Below are positions 25,738 to 35,480 of a stretch of 64,000 nucleotides of DNA, in pieces; position 1 is the stretch's first letter; each line of letters starts with the position of its first letter. The translations under genes were made by a program, and so were the position numbers. The stretch comes from Bacteroides luti (GTDB lineage Bacteria > Bacteroidota > Bacteroidia > Bacteroidales > Bacteroidaceae), in contig NZ_FQTV01000001.1 of the NCBI RefSeq assembly GCF_900128905.1, forward strand, positions 62,001 to 126,000, read 5' to 3'. Under the pieces are notes generated by a model. That model had not been told where the DNA came from, searched no databases, and saw only the letters and a list, made by a program, of their open reading frames with translations.

Positions 25738-27231
25738 ATGGGGTATGCTGCTATTATTCATGGCTTGGACTTGAATGTTCCCATGGTAGAGACTATTGCT
25801 TTGGTTTGCAACCAGAATAAAAAGTATCAAACCGAAGACTGGAATGTATTTCCCAAGAGTTATATGTTTGAAGAGGATGAACATATATCTGAGATTGAAG
25901 CACTATATAAACATTTGGTCTTTGCACTTAAGTATGAAGGTGTTAACCTGTTAGTGTTTAGCAGTTTGGTGAAATGTTATTCAATAGATAAATTGACAGA
26001 ATTGGTTAGTATTGAACCAACAGGACAGTATTCGCGGAAAATATGGTTCTTGATTGAATGGTTTCTTGGATATTCTTTACCAGAAATACAAGATTTGACC
26101 AAAAAGAGCTATATACCTTTGTTGGATGATAAATTGCAATATGCTATTGAGGGTGAAAAATCTCCTCGTCATTTGATAATTAATAATTTGCCGGGAACAC
26201 GGGGCTTTTGTCCTTTAATAAGGAAAACTCCTAAGCTAGAGCAATATATTGCATCTAACCTCTCTGCAAAAAATAATAATTTCCTGAAAGGTATACATAA
26301 AGATATTTTGCTTAGAACTTCAGCTTTCTTAATGCTTAAAGATTCGAAAGCATCTTTTACAATAGAAGGTGAGAGCCCAAAGAGTAAACGCACAGCTCGT
26401 TGGGCTAAGGCTATAGGGCAAGCTGGAAATAAAGATTTGGGGAAGGAAGAACTAATAAGGTTACAACAGGTAGTAATAGAAAATGAACGTTTCGTTGAAA
26501 TGGGATTTCGTAAGAAAGGTGGCTTTGTTGGTGAGCATGATCGCCATACTGGTGAGCCGATTCCAGACCATATATCAGCCAAATGGCAGGATGTGGAACC
26601 GCTGATTGATGGTTTGCTGGATACTTATGAATTGCTGATGAATAGTAATATGGATGCCGTTATTTCAGCAGCCAATATTGCATTTGGCTTTGTTTTTATA
26701 CATCCGTTCATTGATGGGAATGGACGAATTCACAGATATTTAATTCATCATATATTAGCAAAAAAACAATTTATTCAACAGGGTATTATATTTCCTGTCT
26801 CGGCTTCTATATTAAATCGCATTGAAGATTATCGGATGGTGCTAGAAATGTTTTCTTTACCTCTGCTGGATTTCATAGATTGGAAAGAAACAAAGGATCA
26901 TAATGTGGAAGTTCTGAATGAAACAATTGATTTTTATCGCTACTTTGATGGGACTAAACAAGCGGAATTTTTATATGACTGTGTAAAGGATACCATTGAA
27001 AATATTATTCCTGAAGAAATTAGTTATCTTACCAAATATGATGGATTTAAAAGGTATTTGGATGATGAATTTGAAATGCCTGATAAAATGGTAGCTTTGC
27101 TGATTGGTTTCCTGGAAAGGAACGACGGAAAGTTTTCAAAAAGAGCAAAAGAAAAAGAATTCTCCAGTTTGTCTGACAAAGAAATTCAGGATATTGAAAG
27201 TAATTACAGAATGTTTTTTGAGATACAATGA
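25738..27231 (+). CDS. Fic-domain protein (probable AMP-transferase) with inhibitory helix
   Basis: 497 residues from the ATG at 25738, preceded by AAGGAG; the open frame begins at 25657 but the extra N-terminus is low complexity. The catalytic motif HPFIDGNGRIHR is at about 322-333, with the catalytic His322. The (S/T)xxxE(G/N) inhibitory motif is present as SFTIEG at 206-211 (Glu210), so this is a class II self-inhibited Fic protein. It is AT-rich and sits in the R-M locus after the membrane protein. Its target is unknown; the C-terminal part (about 400-497) is helical. Confidence 0.92.
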   Translation: MGYAAIIHGLDLNVPMVETIALVCNQNKKYQTEDWNVFPKSYMFEEDEHISEIEALYKHLVFALKYEGVNLLVFSSLVKCYSIDKLTELVSIEPTGQYSRKIWFLIEWFLGYSLPEIQDLTKKSYIPLLDDKLQYAIEGEKSPRHLIINNLPGTRGFCPLIRKTPKLEQYIASNLSAKNNNFLKGIHKDILLRTSAFLMLKDSKASFTIEGESPKSKRTARWAKAIGQAGNKDLGKEELIRLQQVVIENERFVEMGFRKKGGFVGEHDRHTGEPIPDHISAKWQDVEPLIDGLLDTYELLMNSNMDAVISAANIAFGFVFIHPFIDGNGRIHRYLIHHILAKKQFIQQGIIFPVSASILNRIEDYRMVLEMFSLPLLDFIDWKETKDHNVEVLNETIDFYRYFDGTKQAEFLYDCVKDTIENIIPEEISYLTKYDGFKRYLDDEFEMPDKMVALLIGFLERNDGKFSKRAKEKEFSSLSDKEIQDIESNYRMFFEIQ

Positions 27232-27515
27232 ATATATAGATTAATTGCAATCAACCCCCTAAGTCACCCCTGTAGTTACCCCCGTAGTTGAAAGGCTATT
27301 AAGTGCTCTTCTGGTAGACAGGTAATATTACAAGTTCTGGGGTTGAAAGATAATACTCCAATTGGCCAACAACTTGTTGGCTGATTTGATCAATAGAATA
27401 TTTGCGGCAACTTGTAATTCATGATGAAATTGAAGTGAATAGGATGAGTGATTTAGTTAGATTATATTATCTTTGCATATATATGAATCTAGTTAGAAGA
27501 AATTAAGTTATAAGT
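27232..27515. other. Intergenic region with 12-bp repeats and palindromes
   Basis: Three units CCCCTAAGTCA, CCCCTGTAGTTA, CCCCCGTAGTTG lie in tandem (27253-27290). CCAATTGG (27359-27366) adjoins GCCAACAACTTGTTGGC (27365-27381); a nearly identical pair occurs at 36733-36756. A plus-strand TATCTTTG (27468-27475) is a candidate -7 box for the following operon. Confidence 0.6.
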
Positions 27516-28604
27516 ATGATAGAGAAAATTGAAATTCACAATTATAAATCCATTCAACACTTGGAGTTGGAACTGAGAGGACTGAATGTTCTTATTGGTT
27601 CAAATGGTGTGGGGAAGAGTAATTTTATATCATTCTTTGAAATGGTAAATGCTATGTATAATCAGAGATTGGGTAGCTATACTATTGAAAAGGGAGGTAT
27701 AGATAACCTATTATACTTCGGACGGAAAAACTCAGATGCAATTAATGGATTAATTGATTTTGATAATACAAATGCTTTTTTCTTTACCATAAAGCCAACC
27801 CAGGCAAACAAAGGATTTATTGAAATAGCGGGCGATCTCTTTAATAACGGAACTCATAAAGATAAGAATTATAGTATCTGGCATAAAAAAAAGTGGGATA
27901 GCGCAGTAGATGAATCCGAAATAAAGAACCATTATGAATTTAGAGCGAAATACTTAAAGAACTATCTTCAGAGCTTTATTATATATCATTTCCATGATAC
28001 AAGTAAGACTTCTCCCATGAAGAAATTTTGTAATGTATCTGACAATCAATATCTGCGGGAGGATGGTTCTAATCTTGCTGCTTATTTATATTATCTGTCT
28101 CAGGAACATCCTTTGTCTTTTAAAAAGATAGAAGGAGTGATTCGCTCTATAGCTCCATTCTTTGATCGTTTCGATTTAACTCCTGACAGGATTAATAAGA
28201 ATCAGATTCAGTTGGAATGGAAAGAGAAGGGGAGTGATATGTACCTCAATGGGTATAGCTTCTCTGACGGTACGCTACGTTTCATAGCTTTGGCTACATT
28301 GCTTTTACAGCCTGAACCACCGGTTACTATCATTATTGATGAACCTGAACTTGGTTTGCATCCTTTTGCCATTAATAAACTGGCTGCAATGCTAAAGAGT
28401 GTATCCAAAAGTCATCAGGTTATTGTGTCTACACAGTCTCAGGGATTAGTAAACAACTTTGATGCGGAAGATGTTGTGGTGGTTGACAGAAAAGACCGAA
28501 CTTCTACTTTTACGCGTTTAGCTTATGACGACTTGACTGCGTGGCTGAATGATTATTCCATTGGCGACCTCTGGGAGAAAAATCTTATTGGAGGACAGCC
28601 GTAA
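27516..28604 (+). CDS. AAA family ATPase (SMC/ABC-like, OLD-related)
   Basis: 362 residues. Walker A GSNGVGKSN at 28-36 after a typical KIEIHNYKSIQHLELELRGLNVLIG start; the ABC-type end IIIDEPELGLHPFAI (Walker B and D-loop) near 265-285 and an H-loop-like STQS. Family is that of AAA_21/DUF2813 predicted ATPases which control nuclease partners in defence systems. The stop overlaps the ATG of the DUF4276 gene (TAATG), so the two proteins are made together. The start fits the family and there is a promoter upstream. Confidence 0.9.
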   Translation: MIEKIEIHNYKSIQHLELELRGLNVLIGSNGVGKSNFISFFEMVNAMYNQRLGSYTIEKGGIDNLLYFGRKNSDAINGLIDFDNTNAFFFTIKPTQANKGFIEIAGDLFNNGTHKDKNYSIWHKKKWDSAVDESEIKNHYEFRAKYLKNYLQSFIIYHFHDTSKTSPMKKFCNVSDNQYLREDGSNLAAYLYYLSQEHPLSFKKIEGVIRSIAPFFDRFDLTPDRINKNQIQLEWKEKGSDMYLNGYSFSDGTLRFIALATLLLQPEPPVTIIIDEPELGLHPFAINKLAAMLKSVSKSHQVIVSTQSQGLVNNFDAEDVVVVDRKDRTSTFTRLAYDDLTAWLNDYSIGDLWEKNLIGGQP

Positions 28605-29257
28605 TGAGAAGGCTCTATATTATTGTTGAAGGACAAACGGAACAGGAATTTGTTTCTCAAACATTAGCACCCTATTTTCAAAGTCAGGATATTTATAATA
28701 TAACTCCCATCCTTATCCATACTAGTAAAACGGGTAAAGGTGGATTTGTAAATTACGAACATTTGAAAAATGATGTAACACGTTTACTGAGTTCAGAGAA
28801 AGATATTATAGTCAGTACATTTGTTGATTTTTTCAGAATCCCGACTTCTGTTCCTAAATATGAAGATAGTATGCGCTTAAATTGCGACAACGATAAAGTG
28901 GAATCTTTAGAACAAGCTATGTTCGAATCAATTAGTGATACAAGATTTATCCCATACATCCAGCTCCATGAGTTTGAAGCTTTATTATTCTCTTCCAACA
29001 AAGGTTTTGAAGGGTATTGTGAAGAGCACGTTCATAAGCAAACAAAGTTGATAGTTGATGACTATGAAAATCCGGAAGATATAAACTCTTCGCCTGAGAC
29101 GGCTCCATCGAAAAGATTATTGAAAATAAACCCCGATTACGATAAAGTGCTGGAAGGTAACTTAATTGCTTTGGAAGTGGGGATTAACAGTATGCTTGAC
29201 AGATGTCCCCGGTTTAGGGAATGGGTGGAGATATTGGTTGCAGAAGTGAAAAAGTAA
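28604..29257 (+). CDS. DUF4276-family protein (TOPRIM-like partner of ATPase)
   Basis: 217 residues. Starts with RLYIIVEGQTEQEFVSQTLAPYF, in which the Glu of VEGQTE is the family's first acidic residue; then a VDFFRIP strand and LHEFEALLFSS. This is the DUF4276 pattern and looks like a TOPRIM-type metal-binding nuclease core, as in the separate TOPRIM half of OLD-like systems. That fold assignment is inference. Coupled to the ATPase by a 1-bp overlap. Confidence 0.85.
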   Translation: MRRLYIIVEGQTEQEFVSQTLAPYFQSQDIYNITPILIHTSKTGKGGFVNYEHLKNDVTRLLSSEKDIIVSTFVDFFRIPTSVPKYEDSMRLNCDNDKVESLEQAMFESISDTRFIPYIQLHEFEALLFSSNKGFEGYCEEHVHKQTKLIVDDYENPEDINSSPETAPSKRLLKINPDYDKVLEGNLIALEVGINSMLDRCPRFREWVEILVAEVKK

Positions 29258-29277
29258 TAGAATTCAAAAAGAAAATT

Positions 29278-30576
29278 ATGGCACACTTAATAATAAAGAA
29301 TGTAGGTCCGATTAAACACGTTGATATTGAACTTAACAAAGTTAATATCATTATGGGACCACAAAGTAGCGGGAAGAGTACGATTAATAAGATTGCTTGT
29401 TACTGTTCGTGGGTTGAAAAGAAAGTTTCATTGGATCAGTCTTTTGGATTCTTTGAGGAAGAAAATGTCTTTATTAATGAGCTAGTACGGTTTCACAAGT
29501 TGAAAGGATATATACAACCTGAAACTTATATTGAGTTTGAATCGACAATTGTAAAGTTTAAATATTCTCATCAACATGGAAAGCCTCAGTTTGAATGGAC
29601 AGACCGATTTGCTTATAAGCGAGTTAAGATTTCCTATGTTTCTGCTGAAAGAAATATGGTAGCAGCTATACCTAACTGGTTTGATGTGAAATTTGTGGAT
29701 AACAATATCTTGAGTTTTATGTCTGACTGGGGAACTGCTCGTCAGCTCTATTCTAAAGAATTACCTTTGAGCACAATAATTGGCGATGTAAAATATTATT
29801 TTGATAAAAGTAGTAATAAAGATTATGTAATTGTAAATTCAGATACAACTCTTGAGTTTACCGATACATCAAGTGGTTTGCAATCCATTATCCCAATGAA
29901 TGTTTTGCTTGATAATATGATTTATGCTTTTGATAAAATAGATGATATATCTAATTTTAAGAGATTACAGCAGAAAACTGAATTGATGGAGCTAATATAT
30001 ATACTTAAGAATTTCTCTAGTAGTAGGAGGAGACGAGTAGTTGGACAAATAGAATTTAAGAATGGTTTTATTAGTGAATGGAAAAAATTTGAAAATGATG
30101 AATCTGAAAAAGAATTTAATACTATTATAGATAATCTCACCAATACTAAGTCTTGCCGTTTTTATATTGAAGAACCGGAACAAAACCTTTTCCCTTCAGC
30201 TCAGCGAGATTTGTTGTACTATATGGTTAAAGCTATAAATAGCAATGATGATCATAAATTATTTATAACCACCCACAGCCCATATATCCTGTATGCACTA
30301 AATAATTGCATGATGGGATATCTGGTAAAGGATAAAATGCCGGAAGCTGAAAAGAATGAGGTTTCGTGCCGAAACTCTTGGATTAATCCTGAACTTGTAT
30401 CCGTTTGGGAAATAAAGGATGGTGAACTTAGAACTACAGCTGAGAGCAGAAATAATACTATTCAGGGAGAAGATGGTTTGATAAGTGATAATTATTTTGA
30501 TGAGAATATGAAGGAGGTAATGGACGACTTCTATAAAATGCTAAATTATTACGGGGATGATAAAGACAGAGATTAA
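29278..30576 (+). CDS. AAA family ATPase (second defence-type ATPase)
   Basis: 432 residues from the ATG at 29278 (the open frame begins at 29221 with residues from the previous gene's frame). Walker A GPQSSGKST at 27-35, and RFYIEEPEQNLFPSAQRD (Walker B plus D-loop), then LFITTHSPYILYALN (H-loop). The middle region is short and helical. It is not closely related to the ATPase at 27516. The next gene overlaps its end by 20 bp. Confidence 0.9.
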   Translation: MAHLIIKNVGPIKHVDIELNKVNIIMGPQSSGKSTINKIACYCSWVEKKVSLDQSFGFFEEENVFINELVRFHKLKGYIQPETYIEFESTIVKFKYSHQHGKPQFEWTDRFAYKRVKISYVSAERNMVAAIPNWFDVKFVDNNILSFMSDWGTARQLYSKELPLSTIIGDVKYYFDKSSNKDYVIVNSDTTLEFTDTSSGLQSIIPMNVLLDNMIYAFDKIDDISNFKRLQQKTELMELIYILKNFSSSRRRRVVGQIEFKNGFISEWKKFENDESEKEFNTIIDNLTNTKSCRFYIEEPEQNLFPSAQRDLLYYMVKAINSNDDHKLFITTHSPYILYALNNCMMGYLVKDKMPEAEKNEVSCRNSWINPELVSVWEIKDGELRTTAESRNNTIQGEDGLISDNYFDENMKEVMDDFYKMLNYYGDDKDRD

Positions 30577-31138
30577 AAAGGTTTTTCCTAGACACAAAAT
30601 AAGCACATATTCACAAGATATTTATATAGCTGATTATACAGATCAGACAAAAGACGAGGAGATTAAAAGATCGGTTGAAGTTAATACTGAGTTACCAGCT
30701 GATATAGAGTTTTTTTGTTTGCACAATCCTTCGCCGATTAAAATAGATTCTGTAATATTTGATAATTACAGTTTTGTAGATGAAGGCGGCAAAACGCAAA
30801 CTCAATGTGAATGCGTTACTTTTCCATCTGTTGCAACTAATTCTTCCTGGATACTTTTTCTGGAACTGAAATATTGTGAGCGTAAAAATGCAGTAAACAA
30901 TTTGCCTAAAGCGAAAGATCAGCTTCTGGCAACTTATTCTTATTATAAAAGCAAAGGGATTATAACTAAAAAGAACATATCGTACTTAATTGCTGGTTTC
31001 CCTAAATTGATAAATATTCCTTTTAGAAACTCAACGCTAACACCTGCCTTATTGACGAATTTAAAAAGAAATGAGAATATTATTCTGAAAATAGCAAATG
31101 AAGCTACTATAAAAAGTCTTGAAATGCTATCAGTATAA
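30557..31138 (+). CDS. Putative effector partnered with the second ATPase
   Basis: 193 residues of an unknown family. A motif like a restriction-nuclease core is visible: SVATNSSWILFLELKYCERK (ExK-type ELK near residue 100) followed by AKDQLLATYSYY (a Q on the next helix). The 20-bp overlap with the ATPase makes a two-gene unit. Function is inferred from arrangement and this weak motif. Confidence 0.55.
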   Translation: MIKTEIKKVFPRHKISTYSQDIYIADYTDQTKDEEIKRSVEVNTELPADIEFFCLHNPSPIKIDSVIFDNYSFVDEGGKTQTQCECVTFPSVATNSSWILFLELKYCERKNAVNNLPKAKDQLLATYSYYKSKGIITKKNISYLIAGFPKLINIPFRNSTLTPALLTNLKRNENIILKIANEATIKSLEMLSV

Positions 31139-31156
31139 AAACTGCCTTAGTTTACA

Positions 31157-34012
31157 ATGAATACACAACCCGAACAACTGTTAGAAAACAATCTGGTGGC
31201 TCAGCTTCAACTGCTGGGCTATACGTATGTGCCGGTGAGCAACGAGAAAGAACTGCTGGCCAATTTAAAGACTCAGTTGGAGAAACACAATGATATTGAA
31301 CTTACAGATAAGGAATTCGACCGCGTACTGAACATCCTGAGCAAAGGCTCGGTGTTCGACAAAGCGAAGACGCTGCGAGAGAAACAGCATATCTTCAGGG
31401 AGAATGGCGAAAGTCTTTATTTTGAATTTATCAATCAGGATAACTGGTGCCAGAACTTGTTTCAGGTTACTCGGCAGGTTGCCATGGAGGGGAAGTATAA
31501 GAACCGGTATGATGTAACGCTGCTCATTAACGGATTGCCTTTGGTGCAGATTGAACTGAAGCGCAGGGGGATTGAGCTGAAAGAGGCGTTTAATCAGATA
31601 AACCGTTATCAGCGACACTCGTTTGGTTCGTCTGTCGGACTGTTTCAGTATGTGCAGATATTTGTTATCAGCAACGGGGTAAACACGAAGTATTACGCTA
31701 ATAACAAAAATCAGTCGTTTAAGCAGACGTTTTACTGGAGTGATAAGAATAACAAGCTGATTACACAGCTGGATAAGTTTGCTTTCGCATTCCTCGACAC
31801 TTGCCACATATCTAAAATGATTTGCAAATACATTGTGCTGAGTGAGGCTGCCAAAGTACTGATGGTGCTTAGGCCGTATCAGTATTTTGCCGTGGAAGCG
31901 TTGATTGACAGGGTACAGAACTCTGTGAAGAATGGGTATATATGGCACACTACCGGTAGCGGAAAAACGCTTACTTCCTTCAAGGCTAGTCAGATTTTGA
32001 TGAATATGCCTCAGGTGAGGAAGGTGGTTTTTGTGGTGGATAGAAAAGATCTCGATTATCAGACTACAAAGGAGTTCAACAGTTTCAGCAAGGGAAGTAT
32101 TGACGGAACGGACAATACCAATAAGTTGGTGCAGCAGTTTACGGATGATACGAAACTTATTGTTACCACTATTCAGAAGCTGAACACTGCCATCAGCAAG
32201 CAATATCACCAGAAGAAAATGGAGTTGCTGAAGGATGAACGTATTGTGTTTATTTTCGACGAATGTCATCGCAGTCAGTTTGGCGATACGCATATACGGA
32301 TTAAAAACTATTTCAATAACATTCAGCTGTTTGGGTTTACCGGTACGCCAATATTCGCAAAGAATGCGATAAGTAACGAGCTGGGTAAGCGAACTACTGA
32401 CGAGCTGTTCGACGAATGTTTGCATAGGTATGTTATTACGGATGCTATTAAAGATGAGAATGTACTGAAGTTCTCGGTTGAGTACGTGGGGCGTTACAAA
32501 GCAAAAGAGGGTAGCAACACCAATATTGATATTGAGGTGGAGGATATTGACACTAAGGAGCTGATGGAATCGCCAAAGAGGTTGGAAAAGATTGCTGATT
32601 ACATTCTGGCTAATCATAACCGCAAAACATATAGCAGGGAGTTTACGGCTATGTTTTGTGTAAACAGTGTGGAGACGCTGATAAGGTATTACGATATATT
32701 CCAAAAAAGGAAGGAGGCGGGTGAGCATAACTTACGCATAGCAACGATTTTTAGTTATGCTGCCAATGAGGATGATAAGGATGCCAACGGATTCTTCCCT
32801 GAGGAGCTTTCGGTTGTAGAAGAGCCCAGGGCTTTGTATGGTTTGCATGTGCACACCAGGGAAAAACTGGATGAGTATATTGGTGATTATAACAGAATGT
32901 TTGCTACGAACTTTTCTACCAAAGATAGTGTATCCTTTTATAATTACTACAACGATATTTCTAAAAGGGTTAAGGAACGACAGATTGATATATTACTTGT
33001 AGTCAATATGTTCCTTACCGGTTTTGATAGTAAGACTCTAAATACGCTGTATGTAGATAAGAACCTGAAGTATCATGGGTTGATACAGGCTTACTCGCGC
33101 ACTAACCGTATTCTCAATGAACAGAAATCGCAGGGAAACATTGTGGTGTTCCGCAACTTGAAAGAAGCCACGGATGAAGCTATTGCATTGTTCAGCAATA
33201 AGGATGCAAAGGATGTGATCCTGATGCAGCCTTACGAGGATTATGTAAAGAAATTCAGTGAGGCTTTTATCGGCTTGCTACAGATTGCACCTACCGTAAA
33301 CAGTGTTACTCAACTGAAGGATGAGAACGAGGAGTTGGACTTTATTAAAGCATTCCGGGAGCTGATGCGACTGAAAAATGTTCTCTCCACCTTTACCGAT
33401 TTTAGTTTTGATGATCTGTCAATGAACGAACAGCTTTTCGATGATTACAAGAGCAAGTATCTTGACCTCTACGATAAGGTGAAGACCGACCATCAGAAGG
33501 AAAAGGTCTCTATCCTTGATGATGTGGACTTTGAACTGGAACTGATTCACCGTGACGAAATAAATGTGGCTTATATCCTTAAACTGCTGGCTAAACTGAA
33601 TGATGGTCCGGAGAAGGATAGAGAGAAGAGGAAGAAGGAGATTATCGACTTGATTGCCGGCGAAACGCAACTGAGAAGCAAGCGTGAACTGATAGAAAAG
33701 TTTATTCAGGAGAATTTACCTGCTATTGAAGACGTGGACGATATTCCCGACGAATTTGAACGATTCTGGAGTGCTGAACAACTGGAAGCTTTCGGCAGGT
33801 TGTGCAGTGAAGAGAACTTGTCGAACGAAAAGGTAGAGAAGGTGATATCTGAGTATCTGTTCTCGCAAAGGGAACCATTACGAGACGAAATCCTAAATCT
33901 GATTGATGGTGATAAACCAACTCTGCTAGAACGGAAAAAGGTAAGCGAACGTATTCTGAATAAGATAAAGGGTTTCTTTGATACGTTTATTAGTGGGTTT
34001 GGAGGGGAATAA
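31157..34012 (+). CDS. hsdR: Type I restriction-modification system, restriction subunit
   Basis: 951 residues. N-terminal nuclease domain with YDVTLLINGLPLVQIELKRRG (the PD-(D/E)XK residues D..ELK, about 119-139) and FNQINRY; SF2 helicase core with Walker A TTGSGKT (near 266), DECHRSQFGD (motif II, DECH) and FGFTGTPIF (motif III); the motor domain's second half VVNMFLTGFDSKTLNTLYVDK and the QAYSRTNR motif VI. Length is normal for an R subunit. It needs the M and S subunits at 20176-22967, which are 8.2 kb away on the same strand. Confidence 0.96.
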   Translation: MNTQPEQLLENNLVAQLQLLGYTYVPVSNEKELLANLKTQLEKHNDIELTDKEFDRVLNILSKGSVFDKAKTLREKQHIFRENGESLYFEFINQDNWCQNLFQVTRQVAMEGKYKNRYDVTLLINGLPLVQIELKRRGIELKEAFNQINRYQRHSFGSSVGLFQYVQIFVISNGVNTKYYANNKNQSFKQTFYWSDKNNKLITQLDKFAFAFLDTCHISKMICKYIVLSEAAKVLMVLRPYQYFAVEALIDRVQNSVKNGYIWHTTGSGKTLTSFKASQILMNMPQVRKVVFVVDRKDLDYQTTKEFNSFSKGSIDGTDNTNKLVQQFTDDTKLIVTTIQKLNTAISKQYHQKKMELLKDERIVFIFDECHRSQFGDTHIRIKNYFNNIQLFGFTGTPIFAKNAISNELGKRTTDELFDECLHRYVITDAIKDENVLKFSVEYVGRYKAKEGSNTNIDIEVEDIDTKELMESPKRLEKIADYILANHNRKTYSREFTAMFCVNSVETLIRYYDIFQKRKEAGEHNLRIATIFSYAANEDDKDANGFFPEELSVVEEPRALYGLHVHTREKLDEYIGDYNRMFATNFSTKDSVSFYNYYNDISKRVKERQIDILLVVNMFLTGFDSKTLNTLYVDKNLKYHGLIQAYSRTNRILNEQKSQGNIVVFRNLKEATDEAIALFSNKDAKDVILMQPYEDYVKKFSEAFIGLLQIAPTVNSVTQLKDENEELDFIKAFRELMRLKNVLSTFTDFSFDDLSMNEQLFDDYKSKYLDLYDKVKTDHQKEKVSILDDVDFELELIHRDEINVAYILKLLAKLNDGPEKDREKRKKEIIDLIAGETQLRSKRELIEKFIQENLPAIEDVDDIPDEFERFWSAEQLEAFGRLCSEENLSNEKVEKVISEYLFSQREPLRDEILNLIDGDKPTLLERKKVSERILNKIKGFFDTFISGFGGE

Positions 34013-34109
34013 GTCTTTAGCGTTGATTTGATGAACCGTAACTTTGAACTTGTTTTAAAAGTTTGTTTTTTTGCTGTTTTTGTGAAAAATCCACAAATAA
34101 TTAATATTT

Positions 34110-34144
34110 TTAGGCGCCTAATTTGTTTATTGTTTATATATTTG
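34110..34144 (+). promoter_or_regulatory. Promoter and palindrome ahead of the RloA-like gene
   Basis: TTAGGCGCCTAA (34110-34121) is a perfect 12-bp palindrome, unusually G+C-rich for this AT-rich gap, just upstream of TATATTTG (34137-34144), a -7 box 23 bp before the ATG. It suggests an independently regulated unit. Confidence 0.55.
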
Positions 34145-34166
34145 TGAGAAACTAACAAAAACGATT

Positions 34167-35480
34167 ATGATTATCAGGTTCTCGGTTTGTAATTACAAGG
34201 TGTTTAAAGACGAAACTATTTTTAGTTTTGTTGCCACTAATTACGATAAGAAGACGCGCGAAGATGAAAACGTGGCTCATATTGAAAGTCCTTCATTGCG
34301 CTTATTAAAGAATGCTGTAGTATATGGAGCAAATGCCAGCGGAAAGACAAAGCTGATTGATGCATTTGCCTTTATGCGCTATTTTGTGGTAAACTCATCG
34401 AAAGATGCTGCTTCTTCGGAGGAGATAGATACTGATCCGTTTAGACTGAATACTGAAAGTGAACTTGCGCCCAGTAGCTTTGAACTGATGTTCTTAATTG
34501 GCGAAAAGCTTTATCGCTATGGCTTTGAGGTTACCAGGAAAAAAGTGGTTACTGAATGGTTGTACGTGCAAGAGAAGAAAAGGGAATATGAACTTTTCTA
34601 TAGGGGTGAGGATGGCGTAGTCTCTTTTGATAAAAAGAAATTTGCTGCATGGCAATTGATTATTAATGCAAATCTGGTAAGAAATAATGCGCTGTTTATT
34701 ACTACTCTTGCTCAGTTTAATGATGAACTGGGTATTGAGGTGGTGACTTACTTTAAGGAGAACTTGAAAATTATTTCAGGGCTTAATGAGGCTGGCTACA
34801 AGGGTATGATATTATCAAAGTTGGTGGATTCTGACTATAAAAAGAGGGTGATGGAATTCCTGAACTTTGCCGATCTGGGAATAATGGATGTTAGCAGAAG
34901 AGAAATAAAAACTGATTTTGACGATTCAGATAAAGTTCCTCAGGATATTAAGGAAATGATTATCAATGATATTCAGTCGCAGAATTTATTCACTAAACAT
35001 CAGGTTTATGATGCTGAGCATGCTCCAGCGGATTCCCGGGATTTTTTAATGAGAAAGGATGAATCTCATGGAACTCAGAAGTTCTTTTACCTGACCGGTC
35101 CTATTTTAGAATCATTAATGAACGGATATACGCTTGTCGTTGATGAGCTTGATTCGCGCTTGCATCCTAACTTGGTGACTCGGCTAATCTCTCTGTTTAA
35201 TTCGAAAGAAGCAAATCCAAATAATGCTCAATTGATATTTAATACGCATAATTCGAACTTATTGGATAGCAAACTATTACGTAGAGATCAAATTTGGTTT
35301 GTGGATAAAAATATGTATGGCGAGAGTAAGCTTTATTCGTTGTCTGACATTAAAGGAATCAGGAAGGATGAGCAGTTTGAGCAAAATTATATTAATGGTA
35401 TTTACGGTGGTGTGCCCTATCTGGATGATTTTATAAATGTGAGGATCGACAAAACACTGAATCATGAGAATGAAAAATAA
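34167..35480 (+). CDS. RloA-like AAA ATPase
   Basis: 437 residues. Starts RFSVCNYKVFKDETIFSFVA; Walker A GANASGKTK about 53-61; ends with TLVVDELDSRLHPNLV (Walker B and D-loop) and LIFNTHNSNLLD (H-loop), the AAA_15/AAA_21 pattern. With the RloB-like gene overlapping its 3' end by 17 bp, this is the R-linked-orf A/B pair, first described in type I R-M loci of Campylobacter. Function in defence is inferred from location. Confidence 0.88.
   Translation: MIIRFSVCNYKVFKDETIFSFVATNYDKKTREDENVAHIESPSLRLLKNAVVYGANASGKTKLIDAFAFMRYFVVNSSKDAASSEEIDTDPFRLNTESELAPSSFELMFLIGEKLYRYGFEVTRKKVVTEWLYVQEKKREYELFYRGEDGVVSFDKKKFAAWQLIINANLVRNNALFITTLAQFNDELGIEVVTYFKENLKIISGLNEAGYKGMILSKLVDSDYKKRVMEFLNFADLGIMDVSRREIKTDFDDSDKVPQDIKEMIINDIQSQNLFTKHQVYDAEHAPADSRDFLMRKDESHGTQKFFYLTGPILESLMNGYTLVVDELDSRLHPNLVTRLISLFNSKEANPNNAQLIFNTHNSNLLDSKLLRRDQIWFVDKNMYGESKLYSLSDIKGIRKDEQFEQNYINGIYGGVPYLDDFINVRIDKTLNHENEK

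Noticed and set aside
31265-32728. Long minus-strand frame (487 codons) inside hsdR
   Set aside because: It is an antisense shadow of hsdR; the plus-strand frame has all helicase motifs.
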